Assembly: GCA_017449495.1 (NCBI GenBank)
Contig: JAFTFO010000043.1
Coordinates: forward strand, 1 to 64,000
Direction of reading: 5' to 3'
Length of the DNA: 64,000 nt
Source of the DNA: Prevotella sp.
GTDB taxonomy: Bacteria > Bacteroidota > Bacteroidia > Bacteroidales > Bacteroidaceae
Shown: positions 14,553-23,831 of the stretch, one piece after another
How the letters are laid out: every line of letters begins with the position of its first letter
Numbering within the stretch: the first letter of the stretch is position 1
The notes under the pieces: generated by a model
Databases searched by the model: none
What the model saw: only the letters and a program-made list of their open reading frames with translations
What the model was told of the DNA's origin: nothing
Program-made: the position numbers and the translations under genes

Positions 14553-16781
14553 ATGAAGAAGAAGAGCTGGATTAAGGTTTTAGCTGCTGCTGTTGCGCTT
14601 TGTTTAACGGCAGGGGGATGTTCAAAGGAATCTGGCTCAACTCCAGAAGAGGACTTCAAAGACAATTTCAAGGCACTTGTCATGGGTGGCAAGCAGGTAG
14701 ATACGCTTCAGGACTGGAGTACCTCTACAGGACTGGAAGTGAAAATCTCTGTCGACTTTGGCAATACGATGGAATACCGTGTCTACATCCTTCCCACGCC
14801 AGCCCTCTATGATGCCTCTGCCACCTATCTCGGTATGGCTCGTATGAAGTCTGGTGAGTCGAAGACCATCACGGTCTGTCGTCCTGCCCAAAATGCCTTG
14901 CTCTATGCTGCCTGTTTCGACAGCGACGGGCATGCGGTCTGTAAGCCTTTCCCCGCAAAGGCTTCTGGTAGCGAAGTGATCTTTAACGGCCAACAGCCGG
15001 AGTCGCGAGTTAATGTCCAACAGCCTACAGGTGGGGGAGAGGAGCGCTGGAGTGTGCCCATCATGCAGATGCCTGATGTGACAGACTATACCACAGGATC
15101 TTTCATCGAGGTCTCTTCGTTGGAGTCTGAACCTGAGGGTAGCGACCGCCTGCGCCTTAGCATCAGTAACGACTATACAGGCTATCTGCCCTCACTTGGC
15201 ATCCGTGGGAATATGGTCGTGTATGTGTCTGGCACCTGGACACTTAGTTTCAATCAGCGTGTGTCAAACGGCAACGTTCTGATTGTGGGCAGCGGCGGTA
15301 AGGTCGTTATTCCAGAAGGAATGACACTCAGCGCCTCACCTTTTGCCAACGGCAGTACGGGCCAGATATATATCCTGCCTGGTGGAGAGATTACTGGCGA
15401 AGGCACATTGGAGTATAACACAGGCAGTGGCACCTATAATTATAACAGCGGCTTCATCACCAGCAACGAGATTCGCCTGAAGGGTTGCACGCTTTACAAC
15501 AGCAATATCCTTGGAAGGGAGGTTAGCACGCCGACATCTGTGACCTGTACTGCCAATGATGATGGCGAACAAGGCGTGCTCATCAATCGTGGTGGTGCCT
15601 GGCTCCAACAGATCAGCGGCGAGAACTTCTCGTTGCAGAATGCCACTTATATGCAAGTCAGCCAAGAGGTGACCCTCTCGGAGAGTAGCCGTCTTGACGA
15701 CTGGAGCTTTATCCAGTGCCCCTCACTTGTGCTCAGCGGCAGTGCCGAGGGCAATAAGGTCGTCTATATGGGTAATGGTGCCACGATAGAGACGACAGAT
15801 ATCACGATTGACAACTTCGGCGTCTGGGGACCTACAGGCGACAACTTCACCGCCAATGCCCTGCTGAAGGTGGACAACTGTAATGGCTGTGTCACTACTG
15901 ATGGGCAGGCTGGTACCTATCTGCTCGACCATGTGGAGCTGATACTGCCCACATCGTTCCCCGTCAGCTATGACATTGACCATATCTCCAACAATAACCG
16001 CCTGCTCTACTATTGGCTCAATGCCTGCGAAGGACGGCTCATTAACACCAACAATTACACTTGGCAGCTGGTGGGCAATAAGGATGCCCTCGTGTGGAAC
16101 GACGGTGTCAGCGACAATGGCTGTGGCGATGCTTCACGCCAGACGTGCACCTATGGTATCTCGGCCTCTTATAACACGACCTATATGAAGAAGACTTCTT
16201 CGACGGTGCCAGAGCCCAATGGTGTGTACTATGCCTTCGAGACCATCGAGAGTTCGGTGAAGGATTACGACTATAATGATGTGGTGCTGCGAGTGGGCGT
16301 ACCTGTCGACAGAGGAGCTGGTATCTATACCTCCAACGTTCTCGTGATGTGTGTGGGCAACAGCATCAAGACCAATATCATCTACGACGGCTCCGACTTT
16401 GGCGGCGAGGTGCATAGCGTCATGGGTGTGGCCACTGATAAGCCTGCGAATATCGTGTCGATCAACCGTGTGTTCTCCAAATTAGGTGAGATCAGCTTCC
16501 CTGATGGTAATGTGCGTATCGATCAGTTGCGCTTCTCTCTGCGCACTCAGGATGATAACGGCAATATCAGGGTTCAGGAGACTGGCGAGACACCACTCTA
16601 CTTCGTCATCAACGGCAGCACTGACCGTCGTTGGTTCTGGCCTACAGAAGGTCTGAACATCGGCGTTGCCTACCCTCAGTTAAGCTATTGGGCCTCGAAC
16701 ATGCATACGGCCATTAACTGGTATGCGGGTAACAATGCGGCAGCAGGCAAGGTCGTTACCTGGACCTCCGCTGACGAATAA
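14553..16781 (+). CDS. LruC/DUF4842-domain lipoprotein 1
   Basis: 742 residues. The signal peptide ends in LTAGGC (Cys23), so the protein is lipid-anchored. Residues about 45-135 form a small sandwich (DWSTSTGLEVKISVDFG ... CKPFPA) resembling the same region of the divergent neighbour at 16815. Residues about 220-480 are Gly- and Asn-rich short strands (GNVLIVGSGGKVVIPEGMTLSASP, GQIYILPGGEITGEGTLEY), a pattern of right-handed beta-helix, shared with the sixth member of this cluster. The C-terminal part from about 550 carries YYAFETIESSVKDYDYNDVVLRV, the LruC signature. The gene begins 27 bp after a tRNA and may be transcribed from that promoter, since a T-run but no hairpin lies between. Function unknown; probably a surface binding or adhesion protein. 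Confidence 0.75.
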   Translation: MKKKSWIKVLAAAVALCLTAGGCSKESGSTPEEDFKDNFKALVMGGKQVDTLQDWSTSTGLEVKISVDFGNTMEYRVYILPTPALYDASATYLGMARMKSGESKTITVCRPAQNALLYAACFDSDGHAVCKPFPAKASGSEVIFNGQQPESRVNVQQPTGGGEERWSVPIMQMPDVTDYTTGSFIEVSSLESEPEGSDRLRLSISNDYTGYLPSLGIRGNMVVYVSGTWTLSFNQRVSNGNVLIVGSGGKVVIPEGMTLSASPFANGSTGQIYILPGGEITGEGTLEYNTGSGTYNYNSGFITSNEIRLKGCTLYNSNILGREVSTPTSVTCTANDDGEQGVLINRGGAWLQQISGENFSLQNATYMQVSQEVTLSESSRLDDWSFIQCPSLVLSGSAEGNKVVYMGNGATIETTDITIDNFGVWGPTGDNFTANALLKVDNCNGCVTTDGQAGTYLLDHVELILPTSFPVSYDIDHISNNNRLLYYWLNACEGRLINTNNYTWQLVGNKDALVWNDGVSDNGCGDASRQTCTYGISASYNTTYMKKTSSTVPEPNGVYYAFETIESSVKDYDYNDVVLRVGVPVDRGAGIYTSNVLVMCVGNSIKTNIIYDGSDFGGEVHSVMGVATDKPANIVSINRVFSKLGEISFPDGNVRIDQLRFSLRTQDDNGNIRVQETGETPLYFVINGSTDRRWFWPTEGLNIGVAYPQLSYWASNMHTAINWYAGNNAAAGKVVTWTSADE

Positions 16782-16783
16782 AC

Positions 16784-16808
16784 ACTACGAATTACACGAA
16801 TTCGTAGT
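16784..16808. terminator. Hairpin between convergent lipoprotein genes
   Basis: Perfect 10-bp arms ACTACGAATT / AATTCGTAGT with a 5-nt loop fill the 33-bp gap between the two stops. Confidence 0.65.
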
Positions 16809-16814
16809 CTCTAA

Positions 16815-18122
16815 TCAATATACTTGATTCTCTGTGGCGTATTGGTTCAGGTACCAGTCTTGGGCAGCGTTGCGGTCCATTGACCATTCGCCGAAGGAAT
16901 GTCCCCTAAGGCCGTAGGCGCCAAATCCTAAGGCATCCCTCCTCTTGAACCCAATGTTCACGCCCTCCAAGGTGTGACGGAACTTCTTGTAGGGAATGAC
17001 CAGCGACCAAGGTAGTTTCTTGATGTCAGCAACCCGATATTCATAGAGCACCCAGTCATTGCAGTAAGCATACTGGTGAACCTCGAAGATGCCACCGTTA
17101 TAGTCCTTGATGATGAAAGGATCAATCAGGTCGAAGTTCAGGTATTCCAGACCAGTCTTCTCCTTGAAGGTTACGATGTAGGTCACCTCTCTGGGCACCA
17201 TTGTCTGATAGTCCGTGCCGCTACCCTTATTCACGTTATAGCGCTTGCGCTCCAGTATGCCGAAGTTCTCATCTCCTTTTCGTAGTGCACCTGTCGCCCA
17301 GTGACCATCGCAGAACAGGTTGATCACGGCCTCCTTATCCTCGTTGCCACTCATCAGCAGAGGTTCTTTCTGTTTGTGTACTACAAGTATTTGGTTAGGG
17401 ACTTCCTCTCCCTTATCGTTTATGTTGAACGAGGCGCCTCCCTCTGTGGTGACACTCTCGATCTCGTCGTACTTGAAGTTCTTTAGTCGGATAGCGGCGC
17501 CTACCTGTCGGTCTGTGCCTACAGCAGCCAGCTCCACGTGGAAGCGTATCTCCCGCTCACCAGTCCGCTCGTAGGAGACGTTCAGGATGATGTCGTTGAA
17601 GTCGAAGTCCACCTTCAGGAAGTCAGGCATCTCATCCTCATAGCAGTAGACAAACGTCTGTGGCTGAGGCGTGTATGTGATGAGCTGCTTAGTGTAGAGA
17701 GGTGCCGAGAAGTCCACCTTATGGTCGTTGGGCGTGAAGGCCGTGACGGTATAGAGTCCCTCGTTGTCAACCAGCGCAGCATAGAGCGTATCGACGAGCT
17801 TGGGATAGCAGAAGCTCATGAAGGTCGTCTCGCCGTCGGCGATCATCACCTGTGAGGCCACTTCGGCATCCTCCTGCTGGCGGGGGTCTGCCGTCAGGAT
17901 CTTCAGCCACTGGGCGTTCACGTTGGCATTGGCTTCCACCGAGACGCTTCGTGTGTTCGACAGCAGCCAGTTATGATATTTGTCGAGTGAGTCCACAGGC
18001 GACAAGCTGTCGCTGATGTCCTGTGTAATCTGCTGGTCAAACAGGTCATGGTTGCTGCATGAAAAACTCGTAGCCAACAGAGTGGCCACCATGAGCAGGG
18101 TCATCCATCTAAAGCGTCTCAT
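16815..18122 (-). CDS. LruC/DUF4842-domain lipoprotein 2
   Basis: 435 residues, the smallest member and the only one on the minus strand. Lipobox TSFSC gives Cys22. An N-terminal sandwich (NWLLSNTRSVSVEANANVNAQWLKIL ... DGETTFMSFCYPKLVDTLYAALVDNEG) matches the layout of member 1. The LruC domain follows directly: FVYCYEDEMPDFLKVDFDFNDIILNVSYER, then alternating strands to the C-terminus, with IGFKRRDALGFGAYGLRGHSFGEW near the end. No linker or extra middle module is present, so it may represent the minimal architecture. It shares a divergent promoter region of 195 bp with member 3. Confidence 0.72.
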   Translation of the reverse strand: MRRFRWMTLLMVATLLATSFSCSNHDLFDQQITQDISDSLSPVDSLDKYHNWLLSNTRSVSVEANANVNAQWLKILTADPRQQEDAEVASQVMIADGETTFMSFCYPKLVDTLYAALVDNEGLYTVTAFTPNDHKVDFSAPLYTKQLITYTPQPQTFVYCYEDEMPDFLKVDFDFNDIILNVSYERTGEREIRFHVELAAVGTDRQVGAAIRLKNFKYDEIESVTTEGGASFNINDKGEEVPNQILVVHKQKEPLLMSGNEDKEAVINLFCDGHWATGALRKGDENFGILERKRYNVNKGSGTDYQTMVPREVTYIVTFKEKTGLEYLNFDLIDPFIIKDYNGGIFEVHQYAYCNDWVLYEYRVADIKKLPWSLVIPYKKFRHTLEGVNIGFKRRDALGFGAYGLRGHSFGEWSMDRNAAQDWYLNQYATENQVY

Positions 18123-18160
18123 AACAATCTCCTCTTATATATATTATTAATAATGTGGGG

Positions 18161-18168
18161 CAAAATTA
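18161..18168 (-). promoter_or_regulatory. -7 box of lipoprotein 2
   Basis: Minus-strand TAATTTTG, 38 nt before the start codon; no clear -33 element. Confidence 0.5.
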
Positions 18169-18253
18169 CAAAAATAATTGTATATAACATCAATTTTATT
18201 CTCTTTTTACAGAATTTAACAGAGAAAGTGATACAAGTTATCGATATTTTAAT

Positions 18254-18261
18254 TAATTTTG
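18254..18261 (+). promoter_or_regulatory. -7 box of lipoprotein 3
   Basis: TAATTTTG, giving a leader of about 50 nt. A TTTAAC word ends 34 nt upstream, as at the promoter of member 4. Confidence 0.5.
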
Positions 18262-18317
18262 CAGCCAAATCGATTTAGTTTTATAAGTTACGTAACGTCT
18301 ATTAAGTGTAAATTGCA

Positions 18318-20843
18318 ATGAAGAAGTATTTGATTAAAGGCGCATTGGCTCTCTTTGGAGGAGCTCTTTTGTTCAGTTGCGCTGAAAAGGAGACGGAGTT
18401 TGTACCTCTGGCTCAGCAAAAGGCACAGGCATTCGAGGATGTCTTTAAAGAAGTATATGGTGATATCGACCCTTATCAGGACTGGGGATTCAGCAGTGGT
18501 AAGGTAGAGATCGACGAAAACGATTCGTCGCAGATCGTCGAGGTAATTGATGTCAACGGCGATATTGCTGTTACCCGTGCTGTACCCTTTGGAGGCATGA
18601 GTAGGCTGCTGGCGTTCAATACAGGAGGTACTCGTACAGCAAACACTGAGAAGAATCTTTGGGGCGACCCCAATTATTATAATCTGAACGTGCCCCCTGC
18701 ACTGACAGAGGGTCAGAAGCTGAGGGTAAAGTTGTATTTCCAGGCTCATCCTAATCTCACTTATGTGGATCCTCACTACACGAATTTCTTCGTGCAGCAG
18801 GTCTATAAGGGTAACCCAAATACGGCAGGAACCAACTCTCCGGAGCAATACCAACAGACGAATGAAAACTGGGTTGTAGGTAGTGAAAACATGGACTGGC
18901 TGTATGTGGGTAGAAATAATGACCATGTTAATGACTTTAATGATGGTGATTACAATAATGGACAGACGATTCAGGTACTGAACACTGGTGCAAGCACCAA
19001 TGACTATACCACCCAGTCGCACCCAGATCAGATTACCTATATGGTGAACTCGTCTACGGAATATGTGGCTTACGGATCAAGTACTGCCTCTATTAAGCAT
19101 ACCAACTGCTGCGCTTTAGCAAGTGCTGCTGAAATTGATGCATGGGCCACAGCCAATAATATTGGTGGTGACCCAGTTGTGGATGGTTGGAACCGCTCGT
19201 TTGTTGGTCTGGACTATGAGAATGGTACACTGGAGTCTCTCTACAGCACAGACAAGGGAAATGCTAAGGCCTTGGATTTCTGTGACGCTAACTATATTCT
19301 CTACAATGGGCATATTTATGAAAAGAACAGCTTTACAGACTTTGAGTTAGCAACACTTGCTGGTATAAAGGCACATTATCTGACTGATAACGTGTCGAAT
19401 CAGGGTATTGCTAATTATATTAAGGATAGTAGTAATAATAATGTGACCAAGAGCACATATAATTACAATTTATCAAGATCAACATTCAGTAGCTATGGAA
19501 TAACCATCACGAATGATGAGGACAGAGTGTACAACCTTGACATGGTGATTGGTTATGTTAATCAGGGAGCTCTGCCTACTAATAATAATGGTAACTGGGT
19601 TATCTATACTGGAGGTCGCGACTATGTGTACTCTGACTGGATTGTCACGCTGACACCTGCCGGAGGTGCACCACAGCCCTCTTATCAGTATCCTGAAGAG
19701 CGTATCGACGAGTGGTGGCAAATTGAGCGTGGACGAGTGTTCTGTGAGGACCTTGGTGTAGCAAGTCGTGAGGACCTCGACTACAACGATGTCGTGTTCG
19801 ACGCCATCATCTTCAAAAACCGCTATAAATTCACCAAGTGGAAGGAAAAGTGGGTCAATAATGTATGTGTTAGTAGCGAGGTGATTGATAGCGTTCCAGA
19901 GCAAATCAAGTATTATGCCAATGTTGAGATTCTGGCTGCAGGTGGTACTATTCCCATTACCGTTGCAGACTTACCCGTACATGACCAGTTCGTGCCGAAG
20001 GCAGATCTTGTCTCTATGGTCAACACACGCGACAACAACTCTACTGCCTTTGGCAGCTATGTGGAGCGTGATCCCGTTCAGTTAGGATCTATTCATAAGA
20101 CATTCACGTTGAAAGATGACGAAAATGAGAAATTCGACGTTATGTTGTACGAGATAGACCAGCCCGAAGATGGTAAGTTCATCAACTCTATCAAAATTGT
20201 TTCCAGCTTCGGCGAGGCTCAGATCTGCGAACTGGTCGGCAAGCGGGGTGAAGCACCTCGTAAGTTCATGGCGCCGATAGGCACCAGATGGACCTCAGAG
20301 CGCAAGAACATCTCTTTGGCATATCCTGGTTTCGATGCATGGGTAAAAGGTGGCGACGCTCCTTGGAGCAATGTCAACATCAATTACATTTATGACAAGG
20401 ATCTTCATTCCAACAGCATGAAGTTGCCACTCGTGATGAAGGCCCGTCAAAGAGTCAATACTGAGGGTGAGCAGGATCTGTGGTCAGGCTCTAAGGAGTA
20501 TGGTAACAACTGGTCATTGGCAGATATGAATGCAACGCTCGACCTCGATCAGTTCTATCCTGGTGACCGCCTGCGCTTCTATGGTGAGAATATTCTCGAT
20601 GAGGCCTGGATAACGGTGGTGATTGGCGATATTACTCCCTATTTCATCGACAGTGAGTTCCCCAACTATTATATCGATTCTGACGGCAAGAAGGTTTCGA
20701 GGTCCAATGGTTGTGTGGAGGTGCTGCTTGACGAGGACAGTGCTAAACTCCTTAATAGCAAGGTGAGCGATGGTAAGGTGACCTTCCAGGTACAGGGTCG
20801 TAACTTCACTCTCACTCGCATCTGTAGAGTACTCTTCCAGTAA
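18318..20843 (+). CDS. LruC/DUF4842-domain lipoprotein 3
   Basis: 841 residues with lipobox LLFSC (Cys21). After the anchor comes FEDVFKEVYGDIDPYQDWGFSSG, the first of four copies in this cluster of a segment ending in Q-D/T-W-G-F. The middle (residues about 110-470) is rich in Asn, Tyr and Thr and resembles member 4 (LTEGQKLRVKLYFQ, NHVNDFNDGDY, VDGWNRSFVGLDYENG). The LruC core is RVFCEDLGVASREDLDYNDVVFDAIIF, followed by a C-terminal extension of about 250 residues absent from members 4 to 6. Own promoter and terminator, so a single-gene unit. Function unknown. Confidence 0.75.
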   Translation: MKKYLIKGALALFGGALLFSCAEKETEFVPLAQQKAQAFEDVFKEVYGDIDPYQDWGFSSGKVEIDENDSSQIVEVIDVNGDIAVTRAVPFGGMSRLLAFNTGGTRTANTEKNLWGDPNYYNLNVPPALTEGQKLRVKLYFQAHPNLTYVDPHYTNFFVQQVYKGNPNTAGTNSPEQYQQTNENWVVGSENMDWLYVGRNNDHVNDFNDGDYNNGQTIQVLNTGASTNDYTTQSHPDQITYMVNSSTEYVAYGSSTASIKHTNCCALASAAEIDAWATANNIGGDPVVDGWNRSFVGLDYENGTLESLYSTDKGNAKALDFCDANYILYNGHIYEKNSFTDFELATLAGIKAHYLTDNVSNQGIANYIKDSSNNNVTKSTYNYNLSRSTFSSYGITITNDEDRVYNLDMVIGYVNQGALPTNNNGNWVIYTGGRDYVYSDWIVTLTPAGGAPQPSYQYPEERIDEWWQIERGRVFCEDLGVASREDLDYNDVVFDAIIFKNRYKFTKWKEKWVNNVCVSSEVIDSVPEQIKYYANVEILAAGGTIPITVADLPVHDQFVPKADLVSMVNTRDNNSTAFGSYVERDPVQLGSIHKTFTLKDDENEKFDVMLYEIDQPEDGKFINSIKIVSSFGEAQICELVGKRGEAPRKFMAPIGTRWTSERKNISLAYPGFDAWVKGGDAPWSNVNINYIYDKDLHSNSMKLPLVMKARQRVNTEGEQDLWSGSKEYGNNWSLADMNATLDLDQFYPGDRLRFYGENILDEAWITVVIGDITPYFIDSEFPNYYIDSDGKKVSRSNGCVEVLLDEDSAKLLNSKVSDGKVTFQVQGRNFTLTRICRVLFQ

Positions 20844-20885
20844 TAGACTATATCAATCAAATACAGATAATTGCATTTTGTTCGG

Positions 20886-20914
20886 GGGCGGCTGCGTGAG
20901 TAGCTGCCCTTTTT
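20886..20914 (+). terminator. Terminator of lipoprotein 3
   Basis: GGGCGGCT / AGCTGCCC stem with one G-T pair, loop GCGTGAGT, then TTTTTAT. Loop and stem base resemble the terminators at 23381 and 29319. Confidence 0.85.
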
Positions 20915-21039
20915 ATGACTTTGACACCTGTAAAACGTAAAAATATTTCAAACACACGTTTGGTTTCCGGGTTGCTTTTGTATCTGTTTGATTTACAAGG
21001 CGTTATGATTTCCGAATTTTAAGGCTAAGGAAACCCGGA

Positions 21040-21068
21040 CTTTGGGCTAAGGAAACTCCGACTTTCCT
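21040..21068. repeat. 29-bp direct repeat, copy 2
   Basis: Identical to 1770-1798. A shorter copy of its core (GGCTAAGGAAAC) directly precedes it at 21023-21034. Nothing coding is seen in 20915-21367. Confidence 0.85.
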
Positions 21069-21160
21069 GCCTTGAAACTCCCAGAAACGTGCCACCTTTC
21101 TCCAAGAAATCCATAAGGGTTCTGAAAGTGTAAAATAATTTTGTCTGAGAGGGTATCGTG

Positions 21161-21248
21161 GGTGTCACGAGTGTCAAGTGTCATTTAGGTTCTTTTAAGG
21201 TGCTTAATGACACTTGATACACTTGATACTCATGACACTCATGACACC
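21161..21248. repeat. Nested inverted repeat built from GTGTCA words
   Basis: Arms 21161-21176 and 21233-21248 match inversely at 15 of 16 bases; an inner perfect 10-bp pair lies at 21176-21185 / 21206-21215. The right side also repeats ACACTTGATAC. The arrangement, 29-bp repeat, then a GTAAAATAA word, then an inverted repeat made of three short words, parallels 1770-2111. Confidence 0.75.
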
Positions 21249-21367
21249 AATGCGAGTAGTTACTCAAAACTATCTTTTTCCATACGAAAAGTAACAAATC
21301 GCAAATGATTGCATATTTGTTAACCTTATTTAACTAAACAAATGCACTATTATATAAATAAAAGATG

Positions 21368-21375
21368 TAAATTTG
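21368..21375 (+). promoter_or_regulatory. -7 box of lipoprotein 4
   Basis: TAAATTTG, giving a leader of about 90 nt. TTTAAC ends 34 nt upstream. Confidence 0.5.
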
Positions 21376-21473
21376 CAACCACTTTCGGAAAGTTCGAGTT
21401 AGGACATATATGTGAATTAAGGTAGATATTAAGTATTAAACCAGTATTTATAAACATTAAAATTTTGAAGATT

Positions 21474-23342
21474 ATGAGAAAGTATTTGATGACAGGTGTA
21501 GCAGCTCTTGCAATCTCCGCTGCTTTCACAAGCTGTTCAAGTAACGAGGAACTTTACAATCCTGAGCAGATCACGGCTAATGAGTCTGCCCAGATCATCG
21601 AGAACTACAACAGGGCATTCGTTGCTACGTTCGGTCAGCCTGCTGCTAACCAGGACTGGGGCTTCGGTTCAGGCACCCGCGCTGGTGGTAATTTTGCAGA
21701 GTATTCAGGTGCAGAGCCAAATGGACATTTGTGGACATCTTACGGTTTCCAGGCTCCAGATGCTCTGACTGCAGGTCAGAAATTACGTGTTCAGTACTAT
21801 TTCCAGACGAATAAGATTACAAACCCCTATCAGCCTGATAACGGAGTAAAGGACTTCTTCATGCAGCAGGTTTATGATGGCGGCACTGATCCTGTTACAA
21901 AATATAAAGATGGAGACTATTCTGCTGAAGTGTATTATGATGCAGTTGACAATAGGATTGAAAGTGGTGAGCAGATGAACTATCTAAAGGCTGGTTCTGA
22001 CCATGCTCATGTCAACAACTATAACAATGGTAATTATCCTGATCCTATTACCAACGTGGCAAATTGGAACCAGACTGTTCAGGACGATCATTCTCAGGAG
22101 CATGAAGACCAGATTATGCTGATGCTAAATACTAAGACTGATTGTTTTGGCTATCTTAACTCTAGTAACAATACGTACTATGATGATCAGTGGACACTGG
22201 TGTCATGTCAAACTATTGATAATTATTGTGATAATGTTGATGCAGCTGGTTATGCAGCGTTCCTTGCAGCACATTCTGGCGTTGAAGATAAGGCTGTTAC
22301 TGACAAGTGGAATCGTGGTTTCATTGGCTTTGACTTCAAACTGTTGCCAGACCCGAATCCTCTCACAGACAAAACAGCTCTTTATTCTGACGCAGCATCA
22401 TCGGACTGGCATCTTGAGTTTAACGGAACAAGTTTCGTAGAGTATACAAATACTTCTGCGGAAATTAAGATTAATAATAATGCTATTTCTGTTCTTGAAA
22501 ATAATCTCAACTTTTATGGTGCCAATTTGATTGGTGTTGGCAATCAAGATAATCATAACGAATATCCTTTAGAAGCTGCTTATGTAGAAGGTGGAGAAAA
22601 TAATGGTAGCCTTTATATCACAAATATCCCTGGCAGACAAAGTGATCACCGAGCTCTTAACTTGAAGTTTATTGAAAGAATGGTTAACGCAGGATATCTT
22701 CCTGTAGATACTAAGAACTTGAGACTTTGGGCAAAGGTTAGCGATCTGACTGACGGATACTATAGTGACTGGATTGTAAGCTTTATGCCTGCTGATTACA
22801 ATCCCCCTACACCTTCCGAGTGGGATATCCGCGTTATTGCTGAGGACCTGAATGCACAGGCTGCTGACTCTGAGGCAACAGACGACTGGAGCGTTGGTTC
22901 TGACTGGGACTTCAACGACGTAGTGTTCGACGTGAAGTTCACCAGTGAGACAACTGCCAACGTGAAGATTATTGGCGCAGGTGGTGTATATCCGCTCTAC
23001 GTGGCTGGTCATGAGGCTCACGAGGCACTTGGCCAAAGCATAGGAGCCGATGGACGTTACAAGATCCAGAATTCTGGCAATGCCGACGTGTTCGAGGTGA
23101 CTGGTATCAACAAGGCCAACAATGCACGTGATATCGTGATTACCGTTGTCAGAACCTCGAGCTCAGGTCAGGATATCATCTCTGAACTGAAGGCTGAGAC
23201 TGGTAAGCCCGCAGCAAAGATTGGTGTTAAACCCAAGTTTGAGCCTTGCGCTGAGCGTCAGGACATCAGAGAGAAGTATCCTCTCTTCAGCAATTGGGTA
23301 CAGGGCAACATCAATGGTGCTTGGTATACTGTTAAAGATTAA
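21474..23342 (+). CDS. LruC/DUF4842-domain lipoprotein 4
   Basis: 622 residues from the ATG at 21474; a TTG nine bases upstream is less likely because the signal peptide MRKYLMTGVAALAISAAFTSC (Cys21) begins at the ATG. The N-terminal segment YNRAFVATFGQPAANQDWGFGSGTRA is followed by a middle module like that of member 3 (LTAGQKLRVQYYFQ, FFMQQVYDGG, DKWNRGFIGFDF). The C-terminal domain has IRVIAEDLNAQ ... DWDFNDVVFDVKF, then GAGGVYPLYVAGHEAHEALG and CAERQDIREKYPLFSNWV, closely shared with members 5 and 6. Own promoter and terminator. Function unknown; surface exposure is inferred. Confidence 0.75.
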   Translation: MRKYLMTGVAALAISAAFTSCSSNEELYNPEQITANESAQIIENYNRAFVATFGQPAANQDWGFGSGTRAGGNFAEYSGAEPNGHLWTSYGFQAPDALTAGQKLRVQYYFQTNKITNPYQPDNGVKDFFMQQVYDGGTDPVTKYKDGDYSAEVYYDAVDNRIESGEQMNYLKAGSDHAHVNNYNNGNYPDPITNVANWNQTVQDDHSQEHEDQIMLMLNTKTDCFGYLNSSNNTYYDDQWTLVSCQTIDNYCDNVDAAGYAAFLAAHSGVEDKAVTDKWNRGFIGFDFKLLPDPNPLTDKTALYSDAASSDWHLEFNGTSFVEYTNTSAEIKINNNAISVLENNLNFYGANLIGVGNQDNHNEYPLEAAYVEGGENNGSLYITNIPGRQSDHRALNLKFIERMVNAGYLPVDTKNLRLWAKVSDLTDGYYSDWIVSFMPADYNPPTPSEWDIRVIAEDLNAQAADSEATDDWSVGSDWDFNDVVFDVKFTSETTANVKIIGAGGVYPLYVAGHEAHEALGQSIGADGRYKIQNSGNADVFEVTGINKANNARDIVITVVRTSSSGQDIISELKAETGKPAAKIGVKPKFEPCAERQDIREKYPLFSNWVQGNINGAWYTVKD

Positions 23343-23380
23343 TACATCAAATACTTAAAAAAACTAAATTATCATTGGAG

Positions 23381-23410
23381 GGGGCGTCTGCGTGAGCAGG
23401 CGCCCCTTTA
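23381..23410 (+). terminator. Terminator of lipoprotein 4
   Basis: 11-bp stem GGGGCGTCTGC / GCAGGCGCCCC with a GTGA loop, then TTTA. Sibling of the terminators at 20886 and 29319. Confidence 0.85.
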
Positions 23411-23439
23411 AGTGTCTCTATTACAGGGTTTTTGCTCTG

Positions 23440-23495
23440 GTACACAAATTTGTGGTCCACAAACTTGTGTACTTCAGATTTTTGTTGTATATTTG
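23440..23495 (+). promoter_or_regulatory. Palindromic operator overlapping the promoter of a deleted gene
   Basis: 16-bp arms at 23440-23455 and 23457-23472 (GTACACAAATTTGTGG, then its inverse) differ at one base around a single central T. TATATTTG at 23488-23495 is a -7 box, and the TTG at 23465-23467, 20 nt upstream, lies inside the right arm, so a bound protein would block the -33 site. Confidence 0.7.
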
Positions 23496-23522
23496 CACCC
23501 AGAATTGATAATAGTGACCAAG

Positions 23523-23691
23523 ATGGAGAAAGCATTTAAAGGCAATACTGGAGTCATATAACCTGGGTAGTAAATCGAATATTGCACGTATCACGACGGC
23601 CTTGCGAGACCGTGAGCTGATTGACATCGACAGAGACGGAGCCTATATCGAAGACCCAGTGTTTCGTATGTGGTTCAAGGGGCTACAATGA
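23523..23691 (+). pseudogene. Internally deleted ATPase gene: start and C-terminal end only
   Basis: ATG at 23523 opens MEKAFK, like the first residues of the Bacteroidota P-loop ATPases of the AAA/archaeal-type group. From 23542, one frame over, 49 codons read ILESYNLGSKSNIARITTAL ... PVFRMWFKGLQ and stop at 23691; this is the winged-helix end of the same ATPase family. The P-loop and everything between are missing, and the frames do not match, so about 1 kb seems to have been lost. The promoter and operator upstream remain. Family assignment is by pattern recognition. Confidence 0.65.
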
Positions 23692-23773
23692 GACTAAGGG
23701 GTGCTGATTGCAATATTTGGTGAATTTCTGTTAAATATTAGCGGGTTTTGTTGGTTCGTATAGAAAATATTCG

Positions 23774-23781
23774 TATTTTTG
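23774..23781 (+). promoter_or_regulatory. -7 box of lipoprotein 5
   Basis: TATTTTTG, leader about 45 nt. A GTTAAA word lies at 23730-23735. Confidence 0.45.
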
Positions 23782-23831
23782 CAAAGTTATTGCAATATAT
23801 TACCTAAATAAGCTTATTTTTGAGGATTAGT

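Noticed and set aside
18215-21334. TTTAAC box 34 nt before the -7 element at two lipoprotein promoters as a shared operator
   Set aside because: Only two of the promoters have it at that distance, and such AT-rich hexamers are frequent by chance; listed only within the promoter entries.
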